Of a DNA stretch of 64,000 nucleotides, positions 1 to 8,959 are shown one piece after another. Within the stretch, counting starts at the first letter, position 1, and each line of letters starts with the position of its first letter. The stretch covers positions 62,001 through 126,000 of the forward strand of contig NZ_JBHYFV010000005.1 in the NCBI RefSeq assembly GCF_051859345.1, in the 5' to 3' direction. The notes under the pieces were generated by a model, which saw only the letters and a program-made list of their open reading frames with translations, did not search any database and was not told the DNA's origin. The translations under genes were made by a program, and so were the position numbers. The DNA is from Marivita sp051859345 (GTDB lineage: Bacteria; Pseudomonadota; Alphaproteobacteria; Rhodobacterales; Rhodobacteraceae).

Positions 1-185
1 CGCGATGTTCGGTTGATGTCGTCCGCCACATCAGCGCGTCGCGCCCAAAGTGCAACCTCTGTCCCACCTTGGGCGGCAACATTTGCAAGCGCGGTTCCAT
101 AAGCCCCTGCACCGATAACGGCAATTCGCTTGAAGGGATGCGCGGAGCGCGGGAAGGGTTCACCGGAAAACCGGTCAATTCTCAT
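1..185 (-). CDS. gpsA: NAD(P)H-dependent glycerol-3-phosphate dehydrogenase, N-terminal part
   Basis: About 61 N-terminal codons are present, read leftwards from the ATG at 185; the rest lies beyond the left edge. The Rossmann nucleotide-binding motif GAGAYGTALA sits at residues 25-34, after a RIAVI strand and before a VALWARR stretch, which is the usual start of GpsA. The cytoplasmic enzyme reduces dihydroxyacetone phosphate to sn-glycerol-3-phosphate for phospholipid synthesis. About 19 residues precede the Rossmann strand, more than in many GpsA proteins, but I see no later in-frame ATG before the motif. It is divergent from galU across about 150 bp. Family assignment is firm for the visible part only. 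Confidence 0.85.
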   Translation of the reverse strand, partial: MRIDRFSGEPFPRSAHPFKRIAVIGAGAYGTALANVAAQGGTEVALWARRADVADDINRTS

Positions 186-338
186 GGGACGGCCCCTTTG
201 AATTTATCTCCATTGGCTGACAACTATACATCCTGACAAAAAGTTCCGTGCACCTGCAGAAAAAATGCTGCAAGTGCGAAACCTTTTCCGTCTTTCGGCG
301 TTAGACGATCATATTTTAAGCGAATGAGGACTTTGCCA

Positions 339-1235
339 ATGACCCGTCATGTGCGTACAGCGATTTTTCCCGTAGCCGGACTTGGAACACGGTTCCTGCC
401 TGCCACCAAGGCAACTCCGAAAGAGTTACTTCCGGTTCTGGACACGCCATTGATCCAGTACGCCGTTGATGAAGCACGACATGCCGGGATCGAACGGATG
501 ATCTTTGTCAGCCACCCGTCAAAAGCCGCGATTGAGCGGCATGTGATGGAAGACGCCCGGCTGACACGAGAATTGCGCGCGCGAGGGAAGGAAAATGCGG
601 CCGAGGCTTTGTCCGAGGCGGCTCTGTGCCCGATCGAGGATGATGTGCGCTTTGTCATGCAGAACGAACCCAAAGGGCTTGGACACGCGGTGGGCTGTGC
701 AAAGGATCACGTCCTTCCCGGTCCGGTCGCGGTCATTCTTCCGGATGATCTTATCCTTGGTCCTGTCGGATGCCTGACAGAGATGGTCAAGGCATATGAG
801 GCTGGCAAGGCGGGGCATCTCGTGGCAACGATGGAAGTGTCCGAAGACCGCGTGCATCGGTACGGCGTTCTGTCCGTGACTGGTAAAGATGGGCCCATCG
901 TTTTGGCTGATGGCATGGTGGAAAAGCCCAAGGCGGAAGACGCACCATCCCGTCAGGCCGTGGTCGGCCGGTACATCCTGGATGCGTCGATATTCGAAGC
1001 ATTGGAGACACAGACATCCGGCGCCGGTGGAGAAATCCAACTGACCGATGCAATTGCGCGTGGTGCGACCAGCCTCGGTCTGGGCGGTTTTCAATTCTCT
1101 GGCACGCGGTTCGATTGTGGATCGAAAGCCGGAATGCTCGAGGCGACGCTTGAGTTGGCTATGGAAGATCCGGACTGCCTTGCTGTTCTCAAGGAACGCG
1201 GTTTGGTGGAACAGAGGCCCGCTGTTGCCGCCTGA
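339..1235 (+). CDS. galU: UTP-glucose-1-phosphate uridylyltransferase
   Basis: A 298-residue cytoplasmic enzyme that makes UDP-glucose from UTP and glucose-1-phosphate, the precursor for many surface glycans. The nucleotidyltransferase signature GLGTRFLPATKA is at residues 14-25, followed by PKELLPV with the activating lysine; further family blocks include VILPDD, EKP and GEIQLTDAI. An upstream in-frame ATG at 324 exists, but GAGGA at 326-330 is a good Shine-Dalgarno sequence for the ATG at 339, which also gives the normal family N-terminus. Length fits the family. The enzyme could feed the glycan locus further right, although the two are not linked in one operon. Confidence 0.95.
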   Translation: MTRHVRTAIFPVAGLGTRFLPATKATPKELLPVLDTPLIQYAVDEARHAGIERMIFVSHPSKAAIERHVMEDARLTRELRARGKENAAEALSEAALCPIEDDVRFVMQNEPKGLGHAVGCAKDHVLPGPVAVILPDDLILGPVGCLTEMVKAYEAGKAGHLVATMEVSEDRVHRYGVLSVTGKDGPIVLADGMVEKPKAEDAPSRQAVVGRYILDASIFEALETQTSGAGGEIQLTDAIARGATSLGLGGFQFSGTRFDCGSKAGMLEATLELAMEDPDCLAVLKERGLVEQRPAVAA

Positions 1236-1371
1236 CGCGCTTGTCATGGGAACGCTCGCTCTTGCGTGGCCGTAACGATCAACACAAAGCCGCTTTCGTT
1301 TCTTGCCGACGCATGATGATATCGGCCAGTAAGCCGCGCTGGCGGCAATTTCATTGCGTGGAGGCCAATCC

Positions 1372-2364
1372 TTGAAACACCGACAATTGCTCCAATCAGG
1401 CAAAACAGTCTCCGAAGTTGGTCTGGGCTGCATGAGCTTCGCGGGCGCCTATGGCGCAACATCCGAGAAAGAGGCCCACAACACGCTGGCCAAGGCGTTG
1501 GATCTGGGGGTCGATTTTCTGGATACGTCGAATGTCTATGGGCTTGGTGTTTCCGAGAACATCATCGGGACGTTTGTGAAGGGTGATCCCACGAAATTCA
1601 CGATCGCCACCAAGGCCGGCATCTGGCGGGACAAAGAGCATGGCACGCGTGGCTTCAACAACAAACCCGATCACCTGCGTTCGGAACTTGAAGGGTCATT
1701 GAAACGGATGGGTCTCGATCACGTTGATCTCTTTTATATCCACCGACGCGACCGTGAGATCGAGATCGAAGAAGTGATGGAGACGCTTCTTGCCTTGAAA
1801 GAGGAAGGCAAGATTGGTGGGATCGGCTTTTCCGAAATCGCTCCGGCATCGTTGCGGAGGGCCTGTGCCGTTGGCACGGTAGACGCTGTGCAAAGCGAGT
1901 ATTCCCTTTGGTCGCGCCAACCGGACCTTGGTATCCTGCAGACTTGCCGCGACCTTGGCGTTGCTCTCGTGGCCTATTCCCCGTTGGCGCGTGGGATGCT
2001 TTCGGATGTCACGCCCGATCCCGACACGTTCCTGGACACCGATTTCCGCAAGAACACACCCCGCTTTGTCGCGCCGAATTTCGGGTTCAATCTGCCCTAT
2101 ATCGAAGCGTTTCGGGCCTATGCGGCAGACATTGGTACAACCCCTGCCGCTTTGGCGATTGCGTGGTGCCTTGCCCGCGCAGAGCATATCATTCCGATCC
2201 CCGGAACGCGAACCGCCACGCATCTGGAAGACTGTGCAACGGGTAGTGCGCTGAATCTTTCAGACAGCATGATGGCCGAGATCGAACAGATCCTGCCATC
2301 CGGTTGGGCGCATGGCGACCGGTATACAGCGGCGCAATGGGCTGGGCCGGAAAAGTATTGCTGA
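1372..2364 (+). CDS. Aldo/keto reductase
   Basis: A 330-residue NAD(P)H-dependent oxidoreductase of the aldo/keto reductase superfamily (TIM barrel). The catalytic tetrad is visible: Asp in FLDTSNVYG, the Tyr of the same motif, Lys in ATKAG and His in FYIHRRD. The C-terminal IPIPGTR block is the cofactor-binding segment. The start is probably the TTG at 1372, because GGAGG at 1360-1364 sits 7 nt upstream; another TTG at 1354 lacks this. The physiological substrate cannot be read from sequence. It stands alone, 136 bp after galU and convergent with the TRAP permease. Confidence 0.88.
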   Translation: MKHRQLLQSGKTVSEVGLGCMSFAGAYGATSEKEAHNTLAKALDLGVDFLDTSNVYGLGVSENIIGTFVKGDPTKFTIATKAGIWRDKEHGTRGFNNKPDHLRSELEGSLKRMGLDHVDLFYIHRRDREIEIEEVMETLLALKEEGKIGGIGFSEIAPASLRRACAVGTVDAVQSEYSLWSRQPDLGILQTCRDLGVALVAYSPLARGMLSDVTPDPDTFLDTDFRKNTPRFVAPNFGFNLPYIEAFRAYAADIGTTPAALAIAWCLARAEHIIPIPGTRTATHLEDCATGSALNLSDSMMAEIEQILPSGWAHGDRYTAAQWAGPEKYC

Positions 2365-2368
2365 AAAG

Positions 2369-2396
2369 GTCAGACCACGTCAGGGCGCGGTCTGAC
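2369..2396. terminator. Inverted repeat between convergent genes
   Basis: GTCAGACC at 2369-2376 pairs perfectly with GGTCTGAC at 2389-2396 around a 12-nt loop. It fills most of the 39-bp gap between the 3' ends of the aldo/keto reductase and the TRAP permease. The position suggests a bidirectional terminator, but neither side has a clean T-run. Confidence 0.5.
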
Positions 2397-2403
2397 GAGT
2401 GTC

Positions 2404-4689
2404 TTAGTCTGCGCCTCTGATCGAAATGCCTGCATCCGGGTCAGGCCGCAGAACCGTCTGCACAAAGAAGATCGCAGCGGCGAGTCCCACGCCAAGCAAA
2501 TCGGTGATCCATCCACCTTCGATCATGAAGAGAGCTGCAAAAATCAGCATGATCCGAAGGAACCATGCTGACCGGCTCCCAAGGAACCAGCCCTGCACAC
2601 CAGAGCTTAGAAGGAACACGCCGAAGGTCGCTGTCACACCGGCGCGGGCCACTTGAGGCCATGTGCCATCCATCAGGATCGCGCTGTTGTAGAAGAACAT
2701 GTAAGGCACGATGAAGGCCGCAATGCCGATCTTGAACGACGCGACCGACGTCTCCATCGGGTTGGCCCCGGAAATCCCGGCGGCGGCATAGCTCGCCAAG
2801 GCCACAGGGGGTGTGATCGCCGACAGAACGGCAAAGTAGAAGACGAAGAAATGTGCGGTCAATGTCGGGATACCCAATTGGACAAGTCCGGGTGCCACAA
2901 CAGATGCAGCGACGGCATAGGCAGCCGTTGTCGGCATACCCATGCCAAGCAGGATCGCGATACACATTGCAAAGAACAGCGCCAGAATCTGGCTCACACC
3001 TGCAAGGTCAAGCAGGACCGAAGAAAACCGCGCCCCGACACCGGTGAGGGAAATCACCCCCACGATGATCCCTGCACAGGCACAGACCGCAATGATCTGG
3101 ATCGACATGATGCCCGCCAGCTCGAACGCCTTGAAGATCGAGCGTAGACCCATGCGATGTGGTGTGAACCATGAAACAACCGCTGCCGCGACAGTGGCAA
3201 GGGTGCCGGCGCGGATCACCGAATACCCCATGAAGAGCGCGGCAATCAGGATGATGATCGGAATGAACAGGTAGACCTGCTTTACCAGCTTGTTGAACTT
3301 CGGCAGTTCATCTTCCCGCATTCCGCGCATGCCAAGCTTGGCCGCCTCGAAATCCACCATGAAATAGATCGACACGAAATAAAGCACGGCCGGAATGATC
3401 GCGGCGATAGCGATCTCGGTATAGGGAATGCCCGTGATCTCGGCCATGATGAAGGCACCGGCCCCCATGATCGGCGGCATGATCTGGCCACCTGTCGACG
3501 CGGCGGCTTCAACCGCACCGGCGGTCTTTTTCTCGTAACCGACCTTCTTCATCAGCGGGATCGTAAGCGACCCGGTCGCAACCACGTTTCCTGCCGACGT
3601 GCCGTTGATCATGCCCATGAGGCCGGACGCGAAAATCGCCACCTTGGCAGGCCCACCGCGGGCACGGCCCGCAGTCGCAAAGGCAAAGTTGACAAAGTAG
3701 TCGCCTACCTTGGACGCCTGAAGAAACGCGGCAAAGATGATGAACAGGATGATGTAGGTCGAGGACACCGCGGTGGTCGGTCCAAGGATACCGGCATCGG
3801 AATACACATGGCCGAAGAAACGCTGCCACGAATAGGGGTTCTGAACCGTCAGGATGCCAGGCAGCATGTGGGCTGTGAAGGTATAAACCAGAAAGACTCC
3901 GGTGATGATCACCAACGCCAAACCCGCAACACGGCGGGTCAGTTCCAGGATCATCGCCGCGCCCGCAGTCGCGGCAAAGGCGACACCAACTGGCACAAAT
4001 GGCGTTCCGACCGAATTTCGCGCGGCGGTTCCATAGATGGCGATCAGATAGATTGCGACCACGATACCGCACAGGGCAAGAACAATATCAGATGCCGCAA
4101 AAAGCTCTCTGCCACGGCGTTCAAACCAACTGATGACGATGGCACCAAAGGTCGCGATGAGAAGGGGTACACCAAACCACCAGACTTCACTGGCGTAGAT
4201 TTCGGTGCCGGGAAAAGCGGCCCAAGTGGTCAGCCCGCCCATTTCCGGCAAAGTCCCGGAGGCAATCAGATTTCGAAATCCGATGGCACTGACACCCGCG
4301 ATCATGGCGGGGATGATCAGCAGCACGGACAAGAGTGAAATCAGGCGTGTTTCCTTGTGCGGTGTGCCATCGTCGGAAAATGTGTGCGCCGAGAACAAGA
4401 GGAACCCAAGGCCCAGAGCGCCCGAGATGTGCACGATGCGGAAGTTCCACGTTTCAAGTGGAAACTGCGGCAGGAACGGAATTTCGAGTCCCGTCCAATC
4501 CGAAATGGAAACACCGTTGAGCGCGATCATGTGGAACGCAGCATAGATCGTCGAAAGACCAGCCATCAAAAGATAGGCGCGTCCCTGAAAAATGCGACGA
4601 TTGCTTTCAACAGCCTCTTCATCGACCCCTTCGGCAAGGATCGGCGCATCAAGCTCCTGGTCAGTCGTCTCGGTCTTGGACCCCGTCAT
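2404..4689 (-). CDS. TRAP transporter fused permease, TAXI-associated (first system)
   Basis: A 761-residue inner-membrane protein that fuses the small (DctQ-like) and large (DctM-like) TRAP permease subunits, as is usual for systems with TAXI-type receptors. Hydrophobic segments fill the sequence. Conserved large-subunit blocks include NGTSAGNVVATGSLTIPLMKK, AAASTGGQIMPPIMGAGAF and LGMGMPTTAAY. The start at 4689 is chosen over an upstream frame beginning at 4746 because GGGGGGA lies just upstream of that ATG. It would drive sodium-coupled import of an organic anion delivered by the receptor encoded upstream (4839-5822). A terminator-like hairpin separates the two genes. Confidence 0.92.
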   Translation of the reverse strand: MTGSKTETTDQELDAPILAEGVDEEAVESNRRIFQGRAYLLMAGLSTIYAAFHMIALNGVSISDWTGLEIPFLPQFPLETWNFRIVHISGALGLGFLLFSAHTFSDDGTPHKETRLISLLSVLLIIPAMIAGVSAIGFRNLIASGTLPEMGGLTTWAAFPGTEIYASEVWWFGVPLLIATFGAIVISWFERRGRELFAASDIVLALCGIVVAIYLIAIYGTAARNSVGTPFVPVGVAFAATAGAAMILELTRRVAGLALVIITGVFLVYTFTAHMLPGILTVQNPYSWQRFFGHVYSDAGILGPTTAVSSTYIILFIIFAAFLQASKVGDYFVNFAFATAGRARGGPAKVAIFASGLMGMINGTSAGNVVATGSLTIPLMKKVGYEKKTAGAVEAAASTGGQIMPPIMGAGAFIMAEITGIPYTEIAIAAIIPAVLYFVSIYFMVDFEAAKLGMRGMREDELPKFNKLVKQVYLFIPIIILIAALFMGYSVIRAGTLATVAAAVVSWFTPHRMGLRSIFKAFELAGIMSIQIIAVCACAGIIVGVISLTGVGARFSSVLLDLAGVSQILALFFAMCIAILLGMGMPTTAAYAVAASVVAPGLVQLGIPTLTAHFFVFYFAVLSAITPPVALASYAAAGISGANPMETSVASFKIGIAAFIVPYMFFYNSAILMDGTWPQVARAGVTATFGVFLLSSGVQGWFLGSRSAWFLRIMLIFAALFMIEGGWITDLLGVGLAAAIFFVQTVLRPDPDAGISIRGAD

Positions 4690-4751
4690 GGTGTTTCCCC
4701 CCGGATGATGGCTGCGGTACTCTGAACGATACGCTTCTTGCACCATCCTTT

Positions 4752-4784
4752 AAAAAAGACCGCGCTCACAAGTGGGGCGCGGTC
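4752..4784 (-). terminator. Terminator/attenuator between TAXI receptor and permease genes
   Basis: Read leftwards, GACCGCGC and GCGCGGTC form a perfect 8-bp GC-rich stem (4777-4784 with 4758-4765) followed directly by six T residues (complement of 4752-4757). This is a textbook intrinsic terminator. It lies after the receptor stop and 63 nt before the permease start, so it probably acts as a partial terminator that lets the receptor be made in excess. Confidence 0.75.
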
Positions 4785-4838
4785 CTGTTCGGCAAGTGTT
4801 TGCACGCCGAATGACAACGTGCAGATCAGGTCCGACGA

Positions 4839-5822
4839 TTAGCCGCCGTGGATCATGTCCGCAGGAATGTCCGCACCTGCGTTTTCACTGAACCAACGTG
4901 CGGCACCCGGGTGCCACTTCATGACACTGTTCTTGTCCCAGTGTTCGGGCAAGGTGGCCGTTGCAGCGCGGTGAATGTTCACCATGCGCTCGTTGTCAGA
5001 CATCACTACATCGACAGCCGCGTTGACGAAGCTTTCTGGCAGATCGCAGTTGGCAATCGCAAAGTTCCACATCGAAACCGAACGGGCCGGGGCTGTCAGG
5101 GTTTCATAGGCGTTTTCCGAAATCTCGAAGTTCGACACCGGGAAAGCTGCCTGAATTTTGGCCTGCTCTTCTTCGGTGAACTCGATGATGTTGATGTCGG
5201 TCTGAACCTCAAGCTGCGATACAGCCGGCACCGGAACACCGGCGGCGAACGCGATCACGTCCAGAAGACCATCCTGAAGCTGACCACCAAGGTCGGACCA
5301 GCCGCCGTTGCGACGTTCGAAATTGACGCCAAGCTCTTCCATCATGCGTGGAAAGTAGGTGTCCGAGGTCGAGCCCGCCGGGCCAAAGCCGATCCGAGCG
5401 CCATCGGGGATCTCAGAGATGTTGGTGATCCCGGAGGACGACAACGCAGTCACCGAGAAAGGTGTCTGATACATCGGGAACATCGCACAGGCATTGGTCA
5501 TCTGAAGACCGGGTGCAATCGGGTTGGTCCCGGCCAGAGACTCTGCCGCCGGACCCATTGTGGTCATGCCGAACTGCGCGTCACCTGTGTGAACCAGCGC
5601 CATGTTCTGCATCGGTCCACCAGTGACTTCGCCACCGCCGGAAATGCCCAGCTCTTCCGCAACAAGGTTTGCCCATCCGGCGCCGTAAGCGAAATAAGTG
5701 CCGCCTTGCGAAGCGGTTCCGACGGTGAAGCTTTCTGGCCAGCCCTCACGATCCTGGGCCATGGACATTGTAGCCGTGATAGCAGCAACTACGAATGTTC
5801 CGGTCAAAGTCGTAAATTTCAT
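4839..5822 (-). CDS. TAXI-family TRAP solute receptor (first system)
   Basis: A 327-residue secreted periplasmic binding protein. The N-terminus has a lysine followed by a hydrophobic stretch ending in MSMAQD, a signal peptide. FTVGTASQGGTYFAYGAGWA is the TAXI signature region, and the body (AQFGMTTMGPAAES, IGFGPAGSTSDTYF) matches the family. Start ATG at 5822 is preceded by GGAGGA with ideal spacing; an ATG four codons upstream overlaps that Shine-Dalgarno sequence. The ligand is unknown; TAXI receptors studied so far bind organic acids. The gene is first in its operon and divergent from the dehydrogenase at 6026. Confidence 0.9.
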   Translation of the reverse strand: MKFTTLTGTFVVAAITATMSMAQDREGWPESFTVGTASQGGTYFAYGAGWANLVAEELGISGGGEVTGGPMQNMALVHTGDAQFGMTTMGPAAESLAGTNPIAPGLQMTNACAMFPMYQTPFSVTALSSSGITNISEIPDGARIGFGPAGSTSDTYFPRMMEELGVNFERRNGGWSDLGGQLQDGLLDVIAFAAGVPVPAVSQLEVQTDINIIEFTEEEQAKIQAAFPVSNFEISENAYETLTAPARSVSMWNFAIANCDLPESFVNAAVDVVMSDNERMVNIHRAATATLPEHWDKNSVMKWHPGAARWFSENAGADIPADMIHGG

Positions 5823-6025
5823 GTATTCCTCCACAGTTTGCGCTCGTCGAGTGCTTTTCTAGCATCCCTTAGCGGATTGTCCCGCGGCGCACCTCCTAGG
5901 GTATAGGGGTCGATTTCATTGGTTCAAGGTAAATCGGTATGTTCAAACGGGGCAAACTGGTTCAGATTTCGCCGATCTGCGCATAGTCGAAACGGTCCAA
6001 GAGACTGCAATCAAAAGAGGAAACC
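5823..6025. promoter_or_regulatory. Divergent promoter region, TRAP-TAXI 1 / dehydrogenase
   Basis: About 200 bp separate two divergently read starts, so at least two promoters must lie here. The segment contains GCGGATTGT at 5872-5880, a 9-mer also found at 10328-10336 in front of the second TRAP-TAXI system, and a repeated GGTTCA element near 5921 and 5960. I cannot assign -35/-10 boxes with confidence. Confidence 0.45.
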
Positions 6026-7099
6026 ATGCGAACATTCAAGATTGCCGCCATCCCCGCCGACGGTATCGGCCCAGAGGTGATCGCCGCAGGGCGCGAAGTT
6101 CTGTCCGTACTGGCGCAGCGGATGGGGGATCTGGAATTCCAATTCACTCAGTTCGATTGGGGGTCTGATTATTACAAGACACATGGGGTCATGATGCCTG
6201 ATGATGGTCTTGAACAACTCAGGCCGTTCGATGCCATCTATTTCGGATCCGTGGGCGCACCGGACGTGCCCGACCATGTCACGCTCTGGGGATTGCGCCT
6301 GCCTATCTGTCAGGGCTTTGACCAATACGCCAATGTACGCCCGACCAAGATCCTCCCGGGCGTCACCTCGCCCCTGCGCGGGGTTGAGGTCGGCGATCTG
6401 GACTGGGTGATCGTGCGCGAAAACTCGGAAGGGGAATATTCCGGTCACGGTGGGCGGGCTCACAAGGGTATGCCCGAAGAGGTCGGGACCGAAGTGTCGA
6501 TCTTTACCCGCGTCGGCGTGACCCGTATCATGCGGTACGCGTTTGCAATGGCTCAATCCAGGCCACGCAAGCTTCTGACCGTGGTGACCAAGTCGAACGC
6601 CCAGCGCTTTGGCATGGTGATGTGGGACGAGATCGCAGCGGAAGTGGCACAAGAGTTCCCGGACGTGACGTGGGACAAGATGCTGGTCGACGCGATGACC
6701 GTGCGCATGGTCAAGAACCCGCGCTCTTTGGACACCATCGTGGCGACCAATCTTCACGCGGACATCCTGTCTGACCTTGCCGGTGCTCTTGCTGGATCGC
6801 TTGGCGTCGCACCAACCGCGAACATCGACCCGGAACGGCGCTTCCCGTCGATGTTCGAACCGATCCATGGGTCGGCTTTTGACATTACCGGCAAAGGGAT
6901 CGCCAACCCGGTTGCCACGTTCTGGACCGCAAGCCAGATGTTGGATCATCTGGGCGAAGCCAACGCATCGGCGCGCCTCATGCGGGCGGTCGAAAGGGTC
7001 TGTGCGGATGGCGTTTTGACCCCGGATGTCGGTGGCAACGCCACAACACAGGACGTGACTGACGCTGTTTGCATAGCGATCCGGGGCGAAAACACCTGA
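6026..7099 (+). CDS. ttuC: Tartrate / D-malate dehydrogenase family protein
   Basis: A 357-residue cytoplasmic NAD-dependent beta-decarboxylating dehydrogenase of the isocitrate/isopropylmalate/tartrate family. DGIGPEV near residue 13, the substrate-binding block around RLPICQGFDQYANVRP, VRENSEGEYSGHGGR, and the C-terminal NLHADILSDLAG and PIHGSAFDITGKG motifs are all present. The loop WGLRLPICQGFDQYANVRP resembles tartrate dehydrogenases and D-malate dehydrogenases more than LeuB. GAGGAAACC before the ATG is a good ribosome binding site. Placement between two organic-acid transporters and next to a DctB/DctD-like pair supports a role in hydroxy-dicarboxylate breakdown. Tartrate and D-malate cannot be separated by sequence alone. 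Confidence 0.85.
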   Translation: MRTFKIAAIPADGIGPEVIAAGREVLSVLAQRMGDLEFQFTQFDWGSDYYKTHGVMMPDDGLEQLRPFDAIYFGSVGAPDVPDHVTLWGLRLPICQGFDQYANVRPTKILPGVTSPLRGVEVGDLDWVIVRENSEGEYSGHGGRAHKGMPEEVGTEVSIFTRVGVTRIMRYAFAMAQSRPRKLLTVVTKSNAQRFGMVMWDEIAAEVAQEFPDVTWDKMLVDAMTVRMVKNPRSLDTIVATNLHADILSDLAGALAGSLGVAPTANIDPERRFPSMFEPIHGSAFDITGKGIANPVATFWTASQMLDHLGEANASARLMRAVERVCADGVLTPDVGGNATTQDVTDAVCIAIRGENT

Positions 7100-7115
7100 C
7101 ACGTTCCTCACCGGG

Positions 7116-7142
7116 CTGCCGGTCAGCGCGCCGCGCTGGCAG
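7116..7142 (+). terminator. Hairpin after the dehydrogenase gene
   Basis: CAGCGCG (7124-7130) and CGCGCTG (7132-7138) with flanking CTGCC/GCAG complementarity can form a GC-rich hairpin 16 nt after the stop codon. No T-run follows, so it may be a 3' stabiliser rather than an intrinsic terminator. Confidence 0.3.
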
Positions 7143-7204
7143 TGCCCAAGGATACGCATGATTGTCACTGACTTTTCAGGTCAACCTTCGGTATACAGCA
7201 AAGC

Positions 7205-8959
7205 ATGACTGAAACGCTGACCAAATCCACGGGATATGCAGGCGAGCCTCTTCAGCGGCGGGGCTTTTATCTTGTGGCGGGGTTTGTCGGACTGTGTGTG
7301 ATCGCGTTCGCCAGCTATCTGGCGCTGGCGTCCTATTTCCTGCGGACCGAAGCCGCGCAGACACCAGAGCGTGCGCAGTTCTTTGCGTCCTCCATAGACG
7401 ACGCACTCACCCGGCTTGAACACCTTCCTTACGTTCTGTCGATTGACGAGACCACGCTTGCGGCGCTGGTCGGCGGCAACAGCGCCGACCTGAATCCAAT
7501 TCTGGCAGACATCGCGACGCGGGCCGGCGCAGAGTTTGTCTATGTGCTCGACATCGACGGCAAGACGATTGCGTCGTCCAATTATCAGGACACAGACAGC
7601 CTTGTGGACAACTACTACACCTTCCGGCCGTATTTCCGGGATGCTTTATCCGGAGGGGCGGGGCGGTATTATGCCGTCGGTGTGACAACGGGCCGACCGG
7701 GGTATTTCATCGCTGAGCCGATACGGGACGCAGATGGCACGATCCATGGAGTGGTGACCGTCAAGATCGGGTTCGACGATCTGAGCCGCGCGCTGTCCGG
7801 CAATGGGGAATTGGTCCTTGTTGCAGATGAGCAGGGGGTCGTTCTTGCCAGTTCCAATCCCGAGCTGATCTACGGTTATCTGTCGCCGCTGTCGGATGTT
7901 GACCGCCGCACACTGGAAGAGCAGCAGCAATTTGGCGACCAAACGCTGTTTCCGCTTGATTGGTTGCCCGAAAGTGAACGCCGGGCGCGTCTGGATGGCA
8001 CTGCCTATGTCTGGACAACAGCCTTTCTCGAACAGGAAGACTGGTCGCTGCATTTGTTGTCGGAGGTTCGGAATTCTAGGCGGCAGGCGCTATTGTACGT
8101 CGCTGGCGGCTTGATGACACTGCTTCTGTTGACCGTGGCAGCCTCTGTGTATCGTGCCGCCCAATTGCGCAATGCGCTGGCACTCTCGAACGCCGACCGA
8201 AATCGCCTGACCCGCGAAATTGAAGAGCGGCGTATCGCAGAGAAAAAACTTGAATCCGCCCGCAGCGAACTTGCCCAGAAAGAACAGCTTGCCGCCTTGG
8301 GCCAGTTGTCAGCTTCAATCACCCATGAGCTTGGGCAACCGATTTCGGCGATGCGCAACTACCTCGTTGCCGAGGAAATCGCGGCCGATGCCGAACCTAA
8401 CAGGCTTTTCCCTCAGCTTTCGGGATTGGTTGACCGGATGCAGCGTATCGTTGACCAGTTGCGCTTGTTCGGGCGAACCTCGGCGTCGTCTGCAACTACC
8501 TTTCCGGTGCGGGACACGGTTCATGCAGCGGTGCAACTGGTTCAACACACGGCACGGGCTGCTGGAACACGCCTGGATGTCACGTTGGCCATAGAAGACG
8601 CTGCGGTCCGCGGACGACCCGAGCGGTTTGAACAGGTGATCGTGAACCTTCTTCGCAACGGAATTGATGCCACGCAGGGAATTGATGACGGCTTTGTCGC
8701 CTTGTCGATGGTGGAACAGGACGGGTTTATTGTTCTGAGCGTGGACGACAACGGGCCTGGGTTGGGTGATCTCAATATCGACGATTTGCGCGCACCGTTC
8801 TTCAGCACCAAACCTTCGGGGCAGGGTATGGGGCTGGGTCTTGCCATTTCGGGTCAGATCATCAACGAAATGGGTGGAACGCTTCATGCCGAGAACAAAC
8901 CTGATGGCGGTGCCCTTTTCGTGATCAAACTTCCAAATCCGAACCCAACCGATGCCTGA
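7205..8959 (+). CDS. DctB-like membrane sensor histidine kinase
   Basis: A 584-residue sensor. Transmembrane segments lie near residues 20-43 and 294-316 and enclose a periplasmic double-Cache region. In that region SNYQDTDSLVDNYYTFRPYF resembles the DctB ligand-binding domain for C4-dicarboxylates. A coiled coil (about 325-360) leads to the phosphoacceptor His374 in SITHELGQP, then the ATPase domain with N-box around Asn481, DNGPGLG near 514 and GMGLGLAIS near 541. It overlaps the response regulator gene by 8 bp, so the two are translationally coupled. The likely signal is an organic acid taken up by the flanking TRAP systems; this is inferred from context. Confidence 0.9.
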   Translation: MTETLTKSTGYAGEPLQRRGFYLVAGFVGLCVIAFASYLALASYFLRTEAAQTPERAQFFASSIDDALTRLEHLPYVLSIDETTLAALVGGNSADLNPILADIATRAGAEFVYVLDIDGKTIASSNYQDTDSLVDNYYTFRPYFRDALSGGAGRYYAVGVTTGRPGYFIAEPIRDADGTIHGVVTVKIGFDDLSRALSGNGELVLVADEQGVVLASSNPELIYGYLSPLSDVDRRTLEEQQQFGDQTLFPLDWLPESERRARLDGTAYVWTTAFLEQEDWSLHLLSEVRNSRRQALLYVAGGLMTLLLLTVAASVYRAAQLRNALALSNADRNRLTREIEERRIAEKKLESARSELAQKEQLAALGQLSASITHELGQPISAMRNYLVAEEIAADAEPNRLFPQLSGLVDRMQRIVDQLRLFGRTSASSATTFPVRDTVHAAVQLVQHTARAAGTRLDVTLAIEDAAVRGRPERFEQVIVNLLRNGIDATQGIDDGFVALSMVEQDGFIVLSVDDNGPGLGDLNIDDLRAPFFSTKPSGQGMGLGLAISGQIINEMGGTLHAENKPDGGALFVIKLPNPNPTDA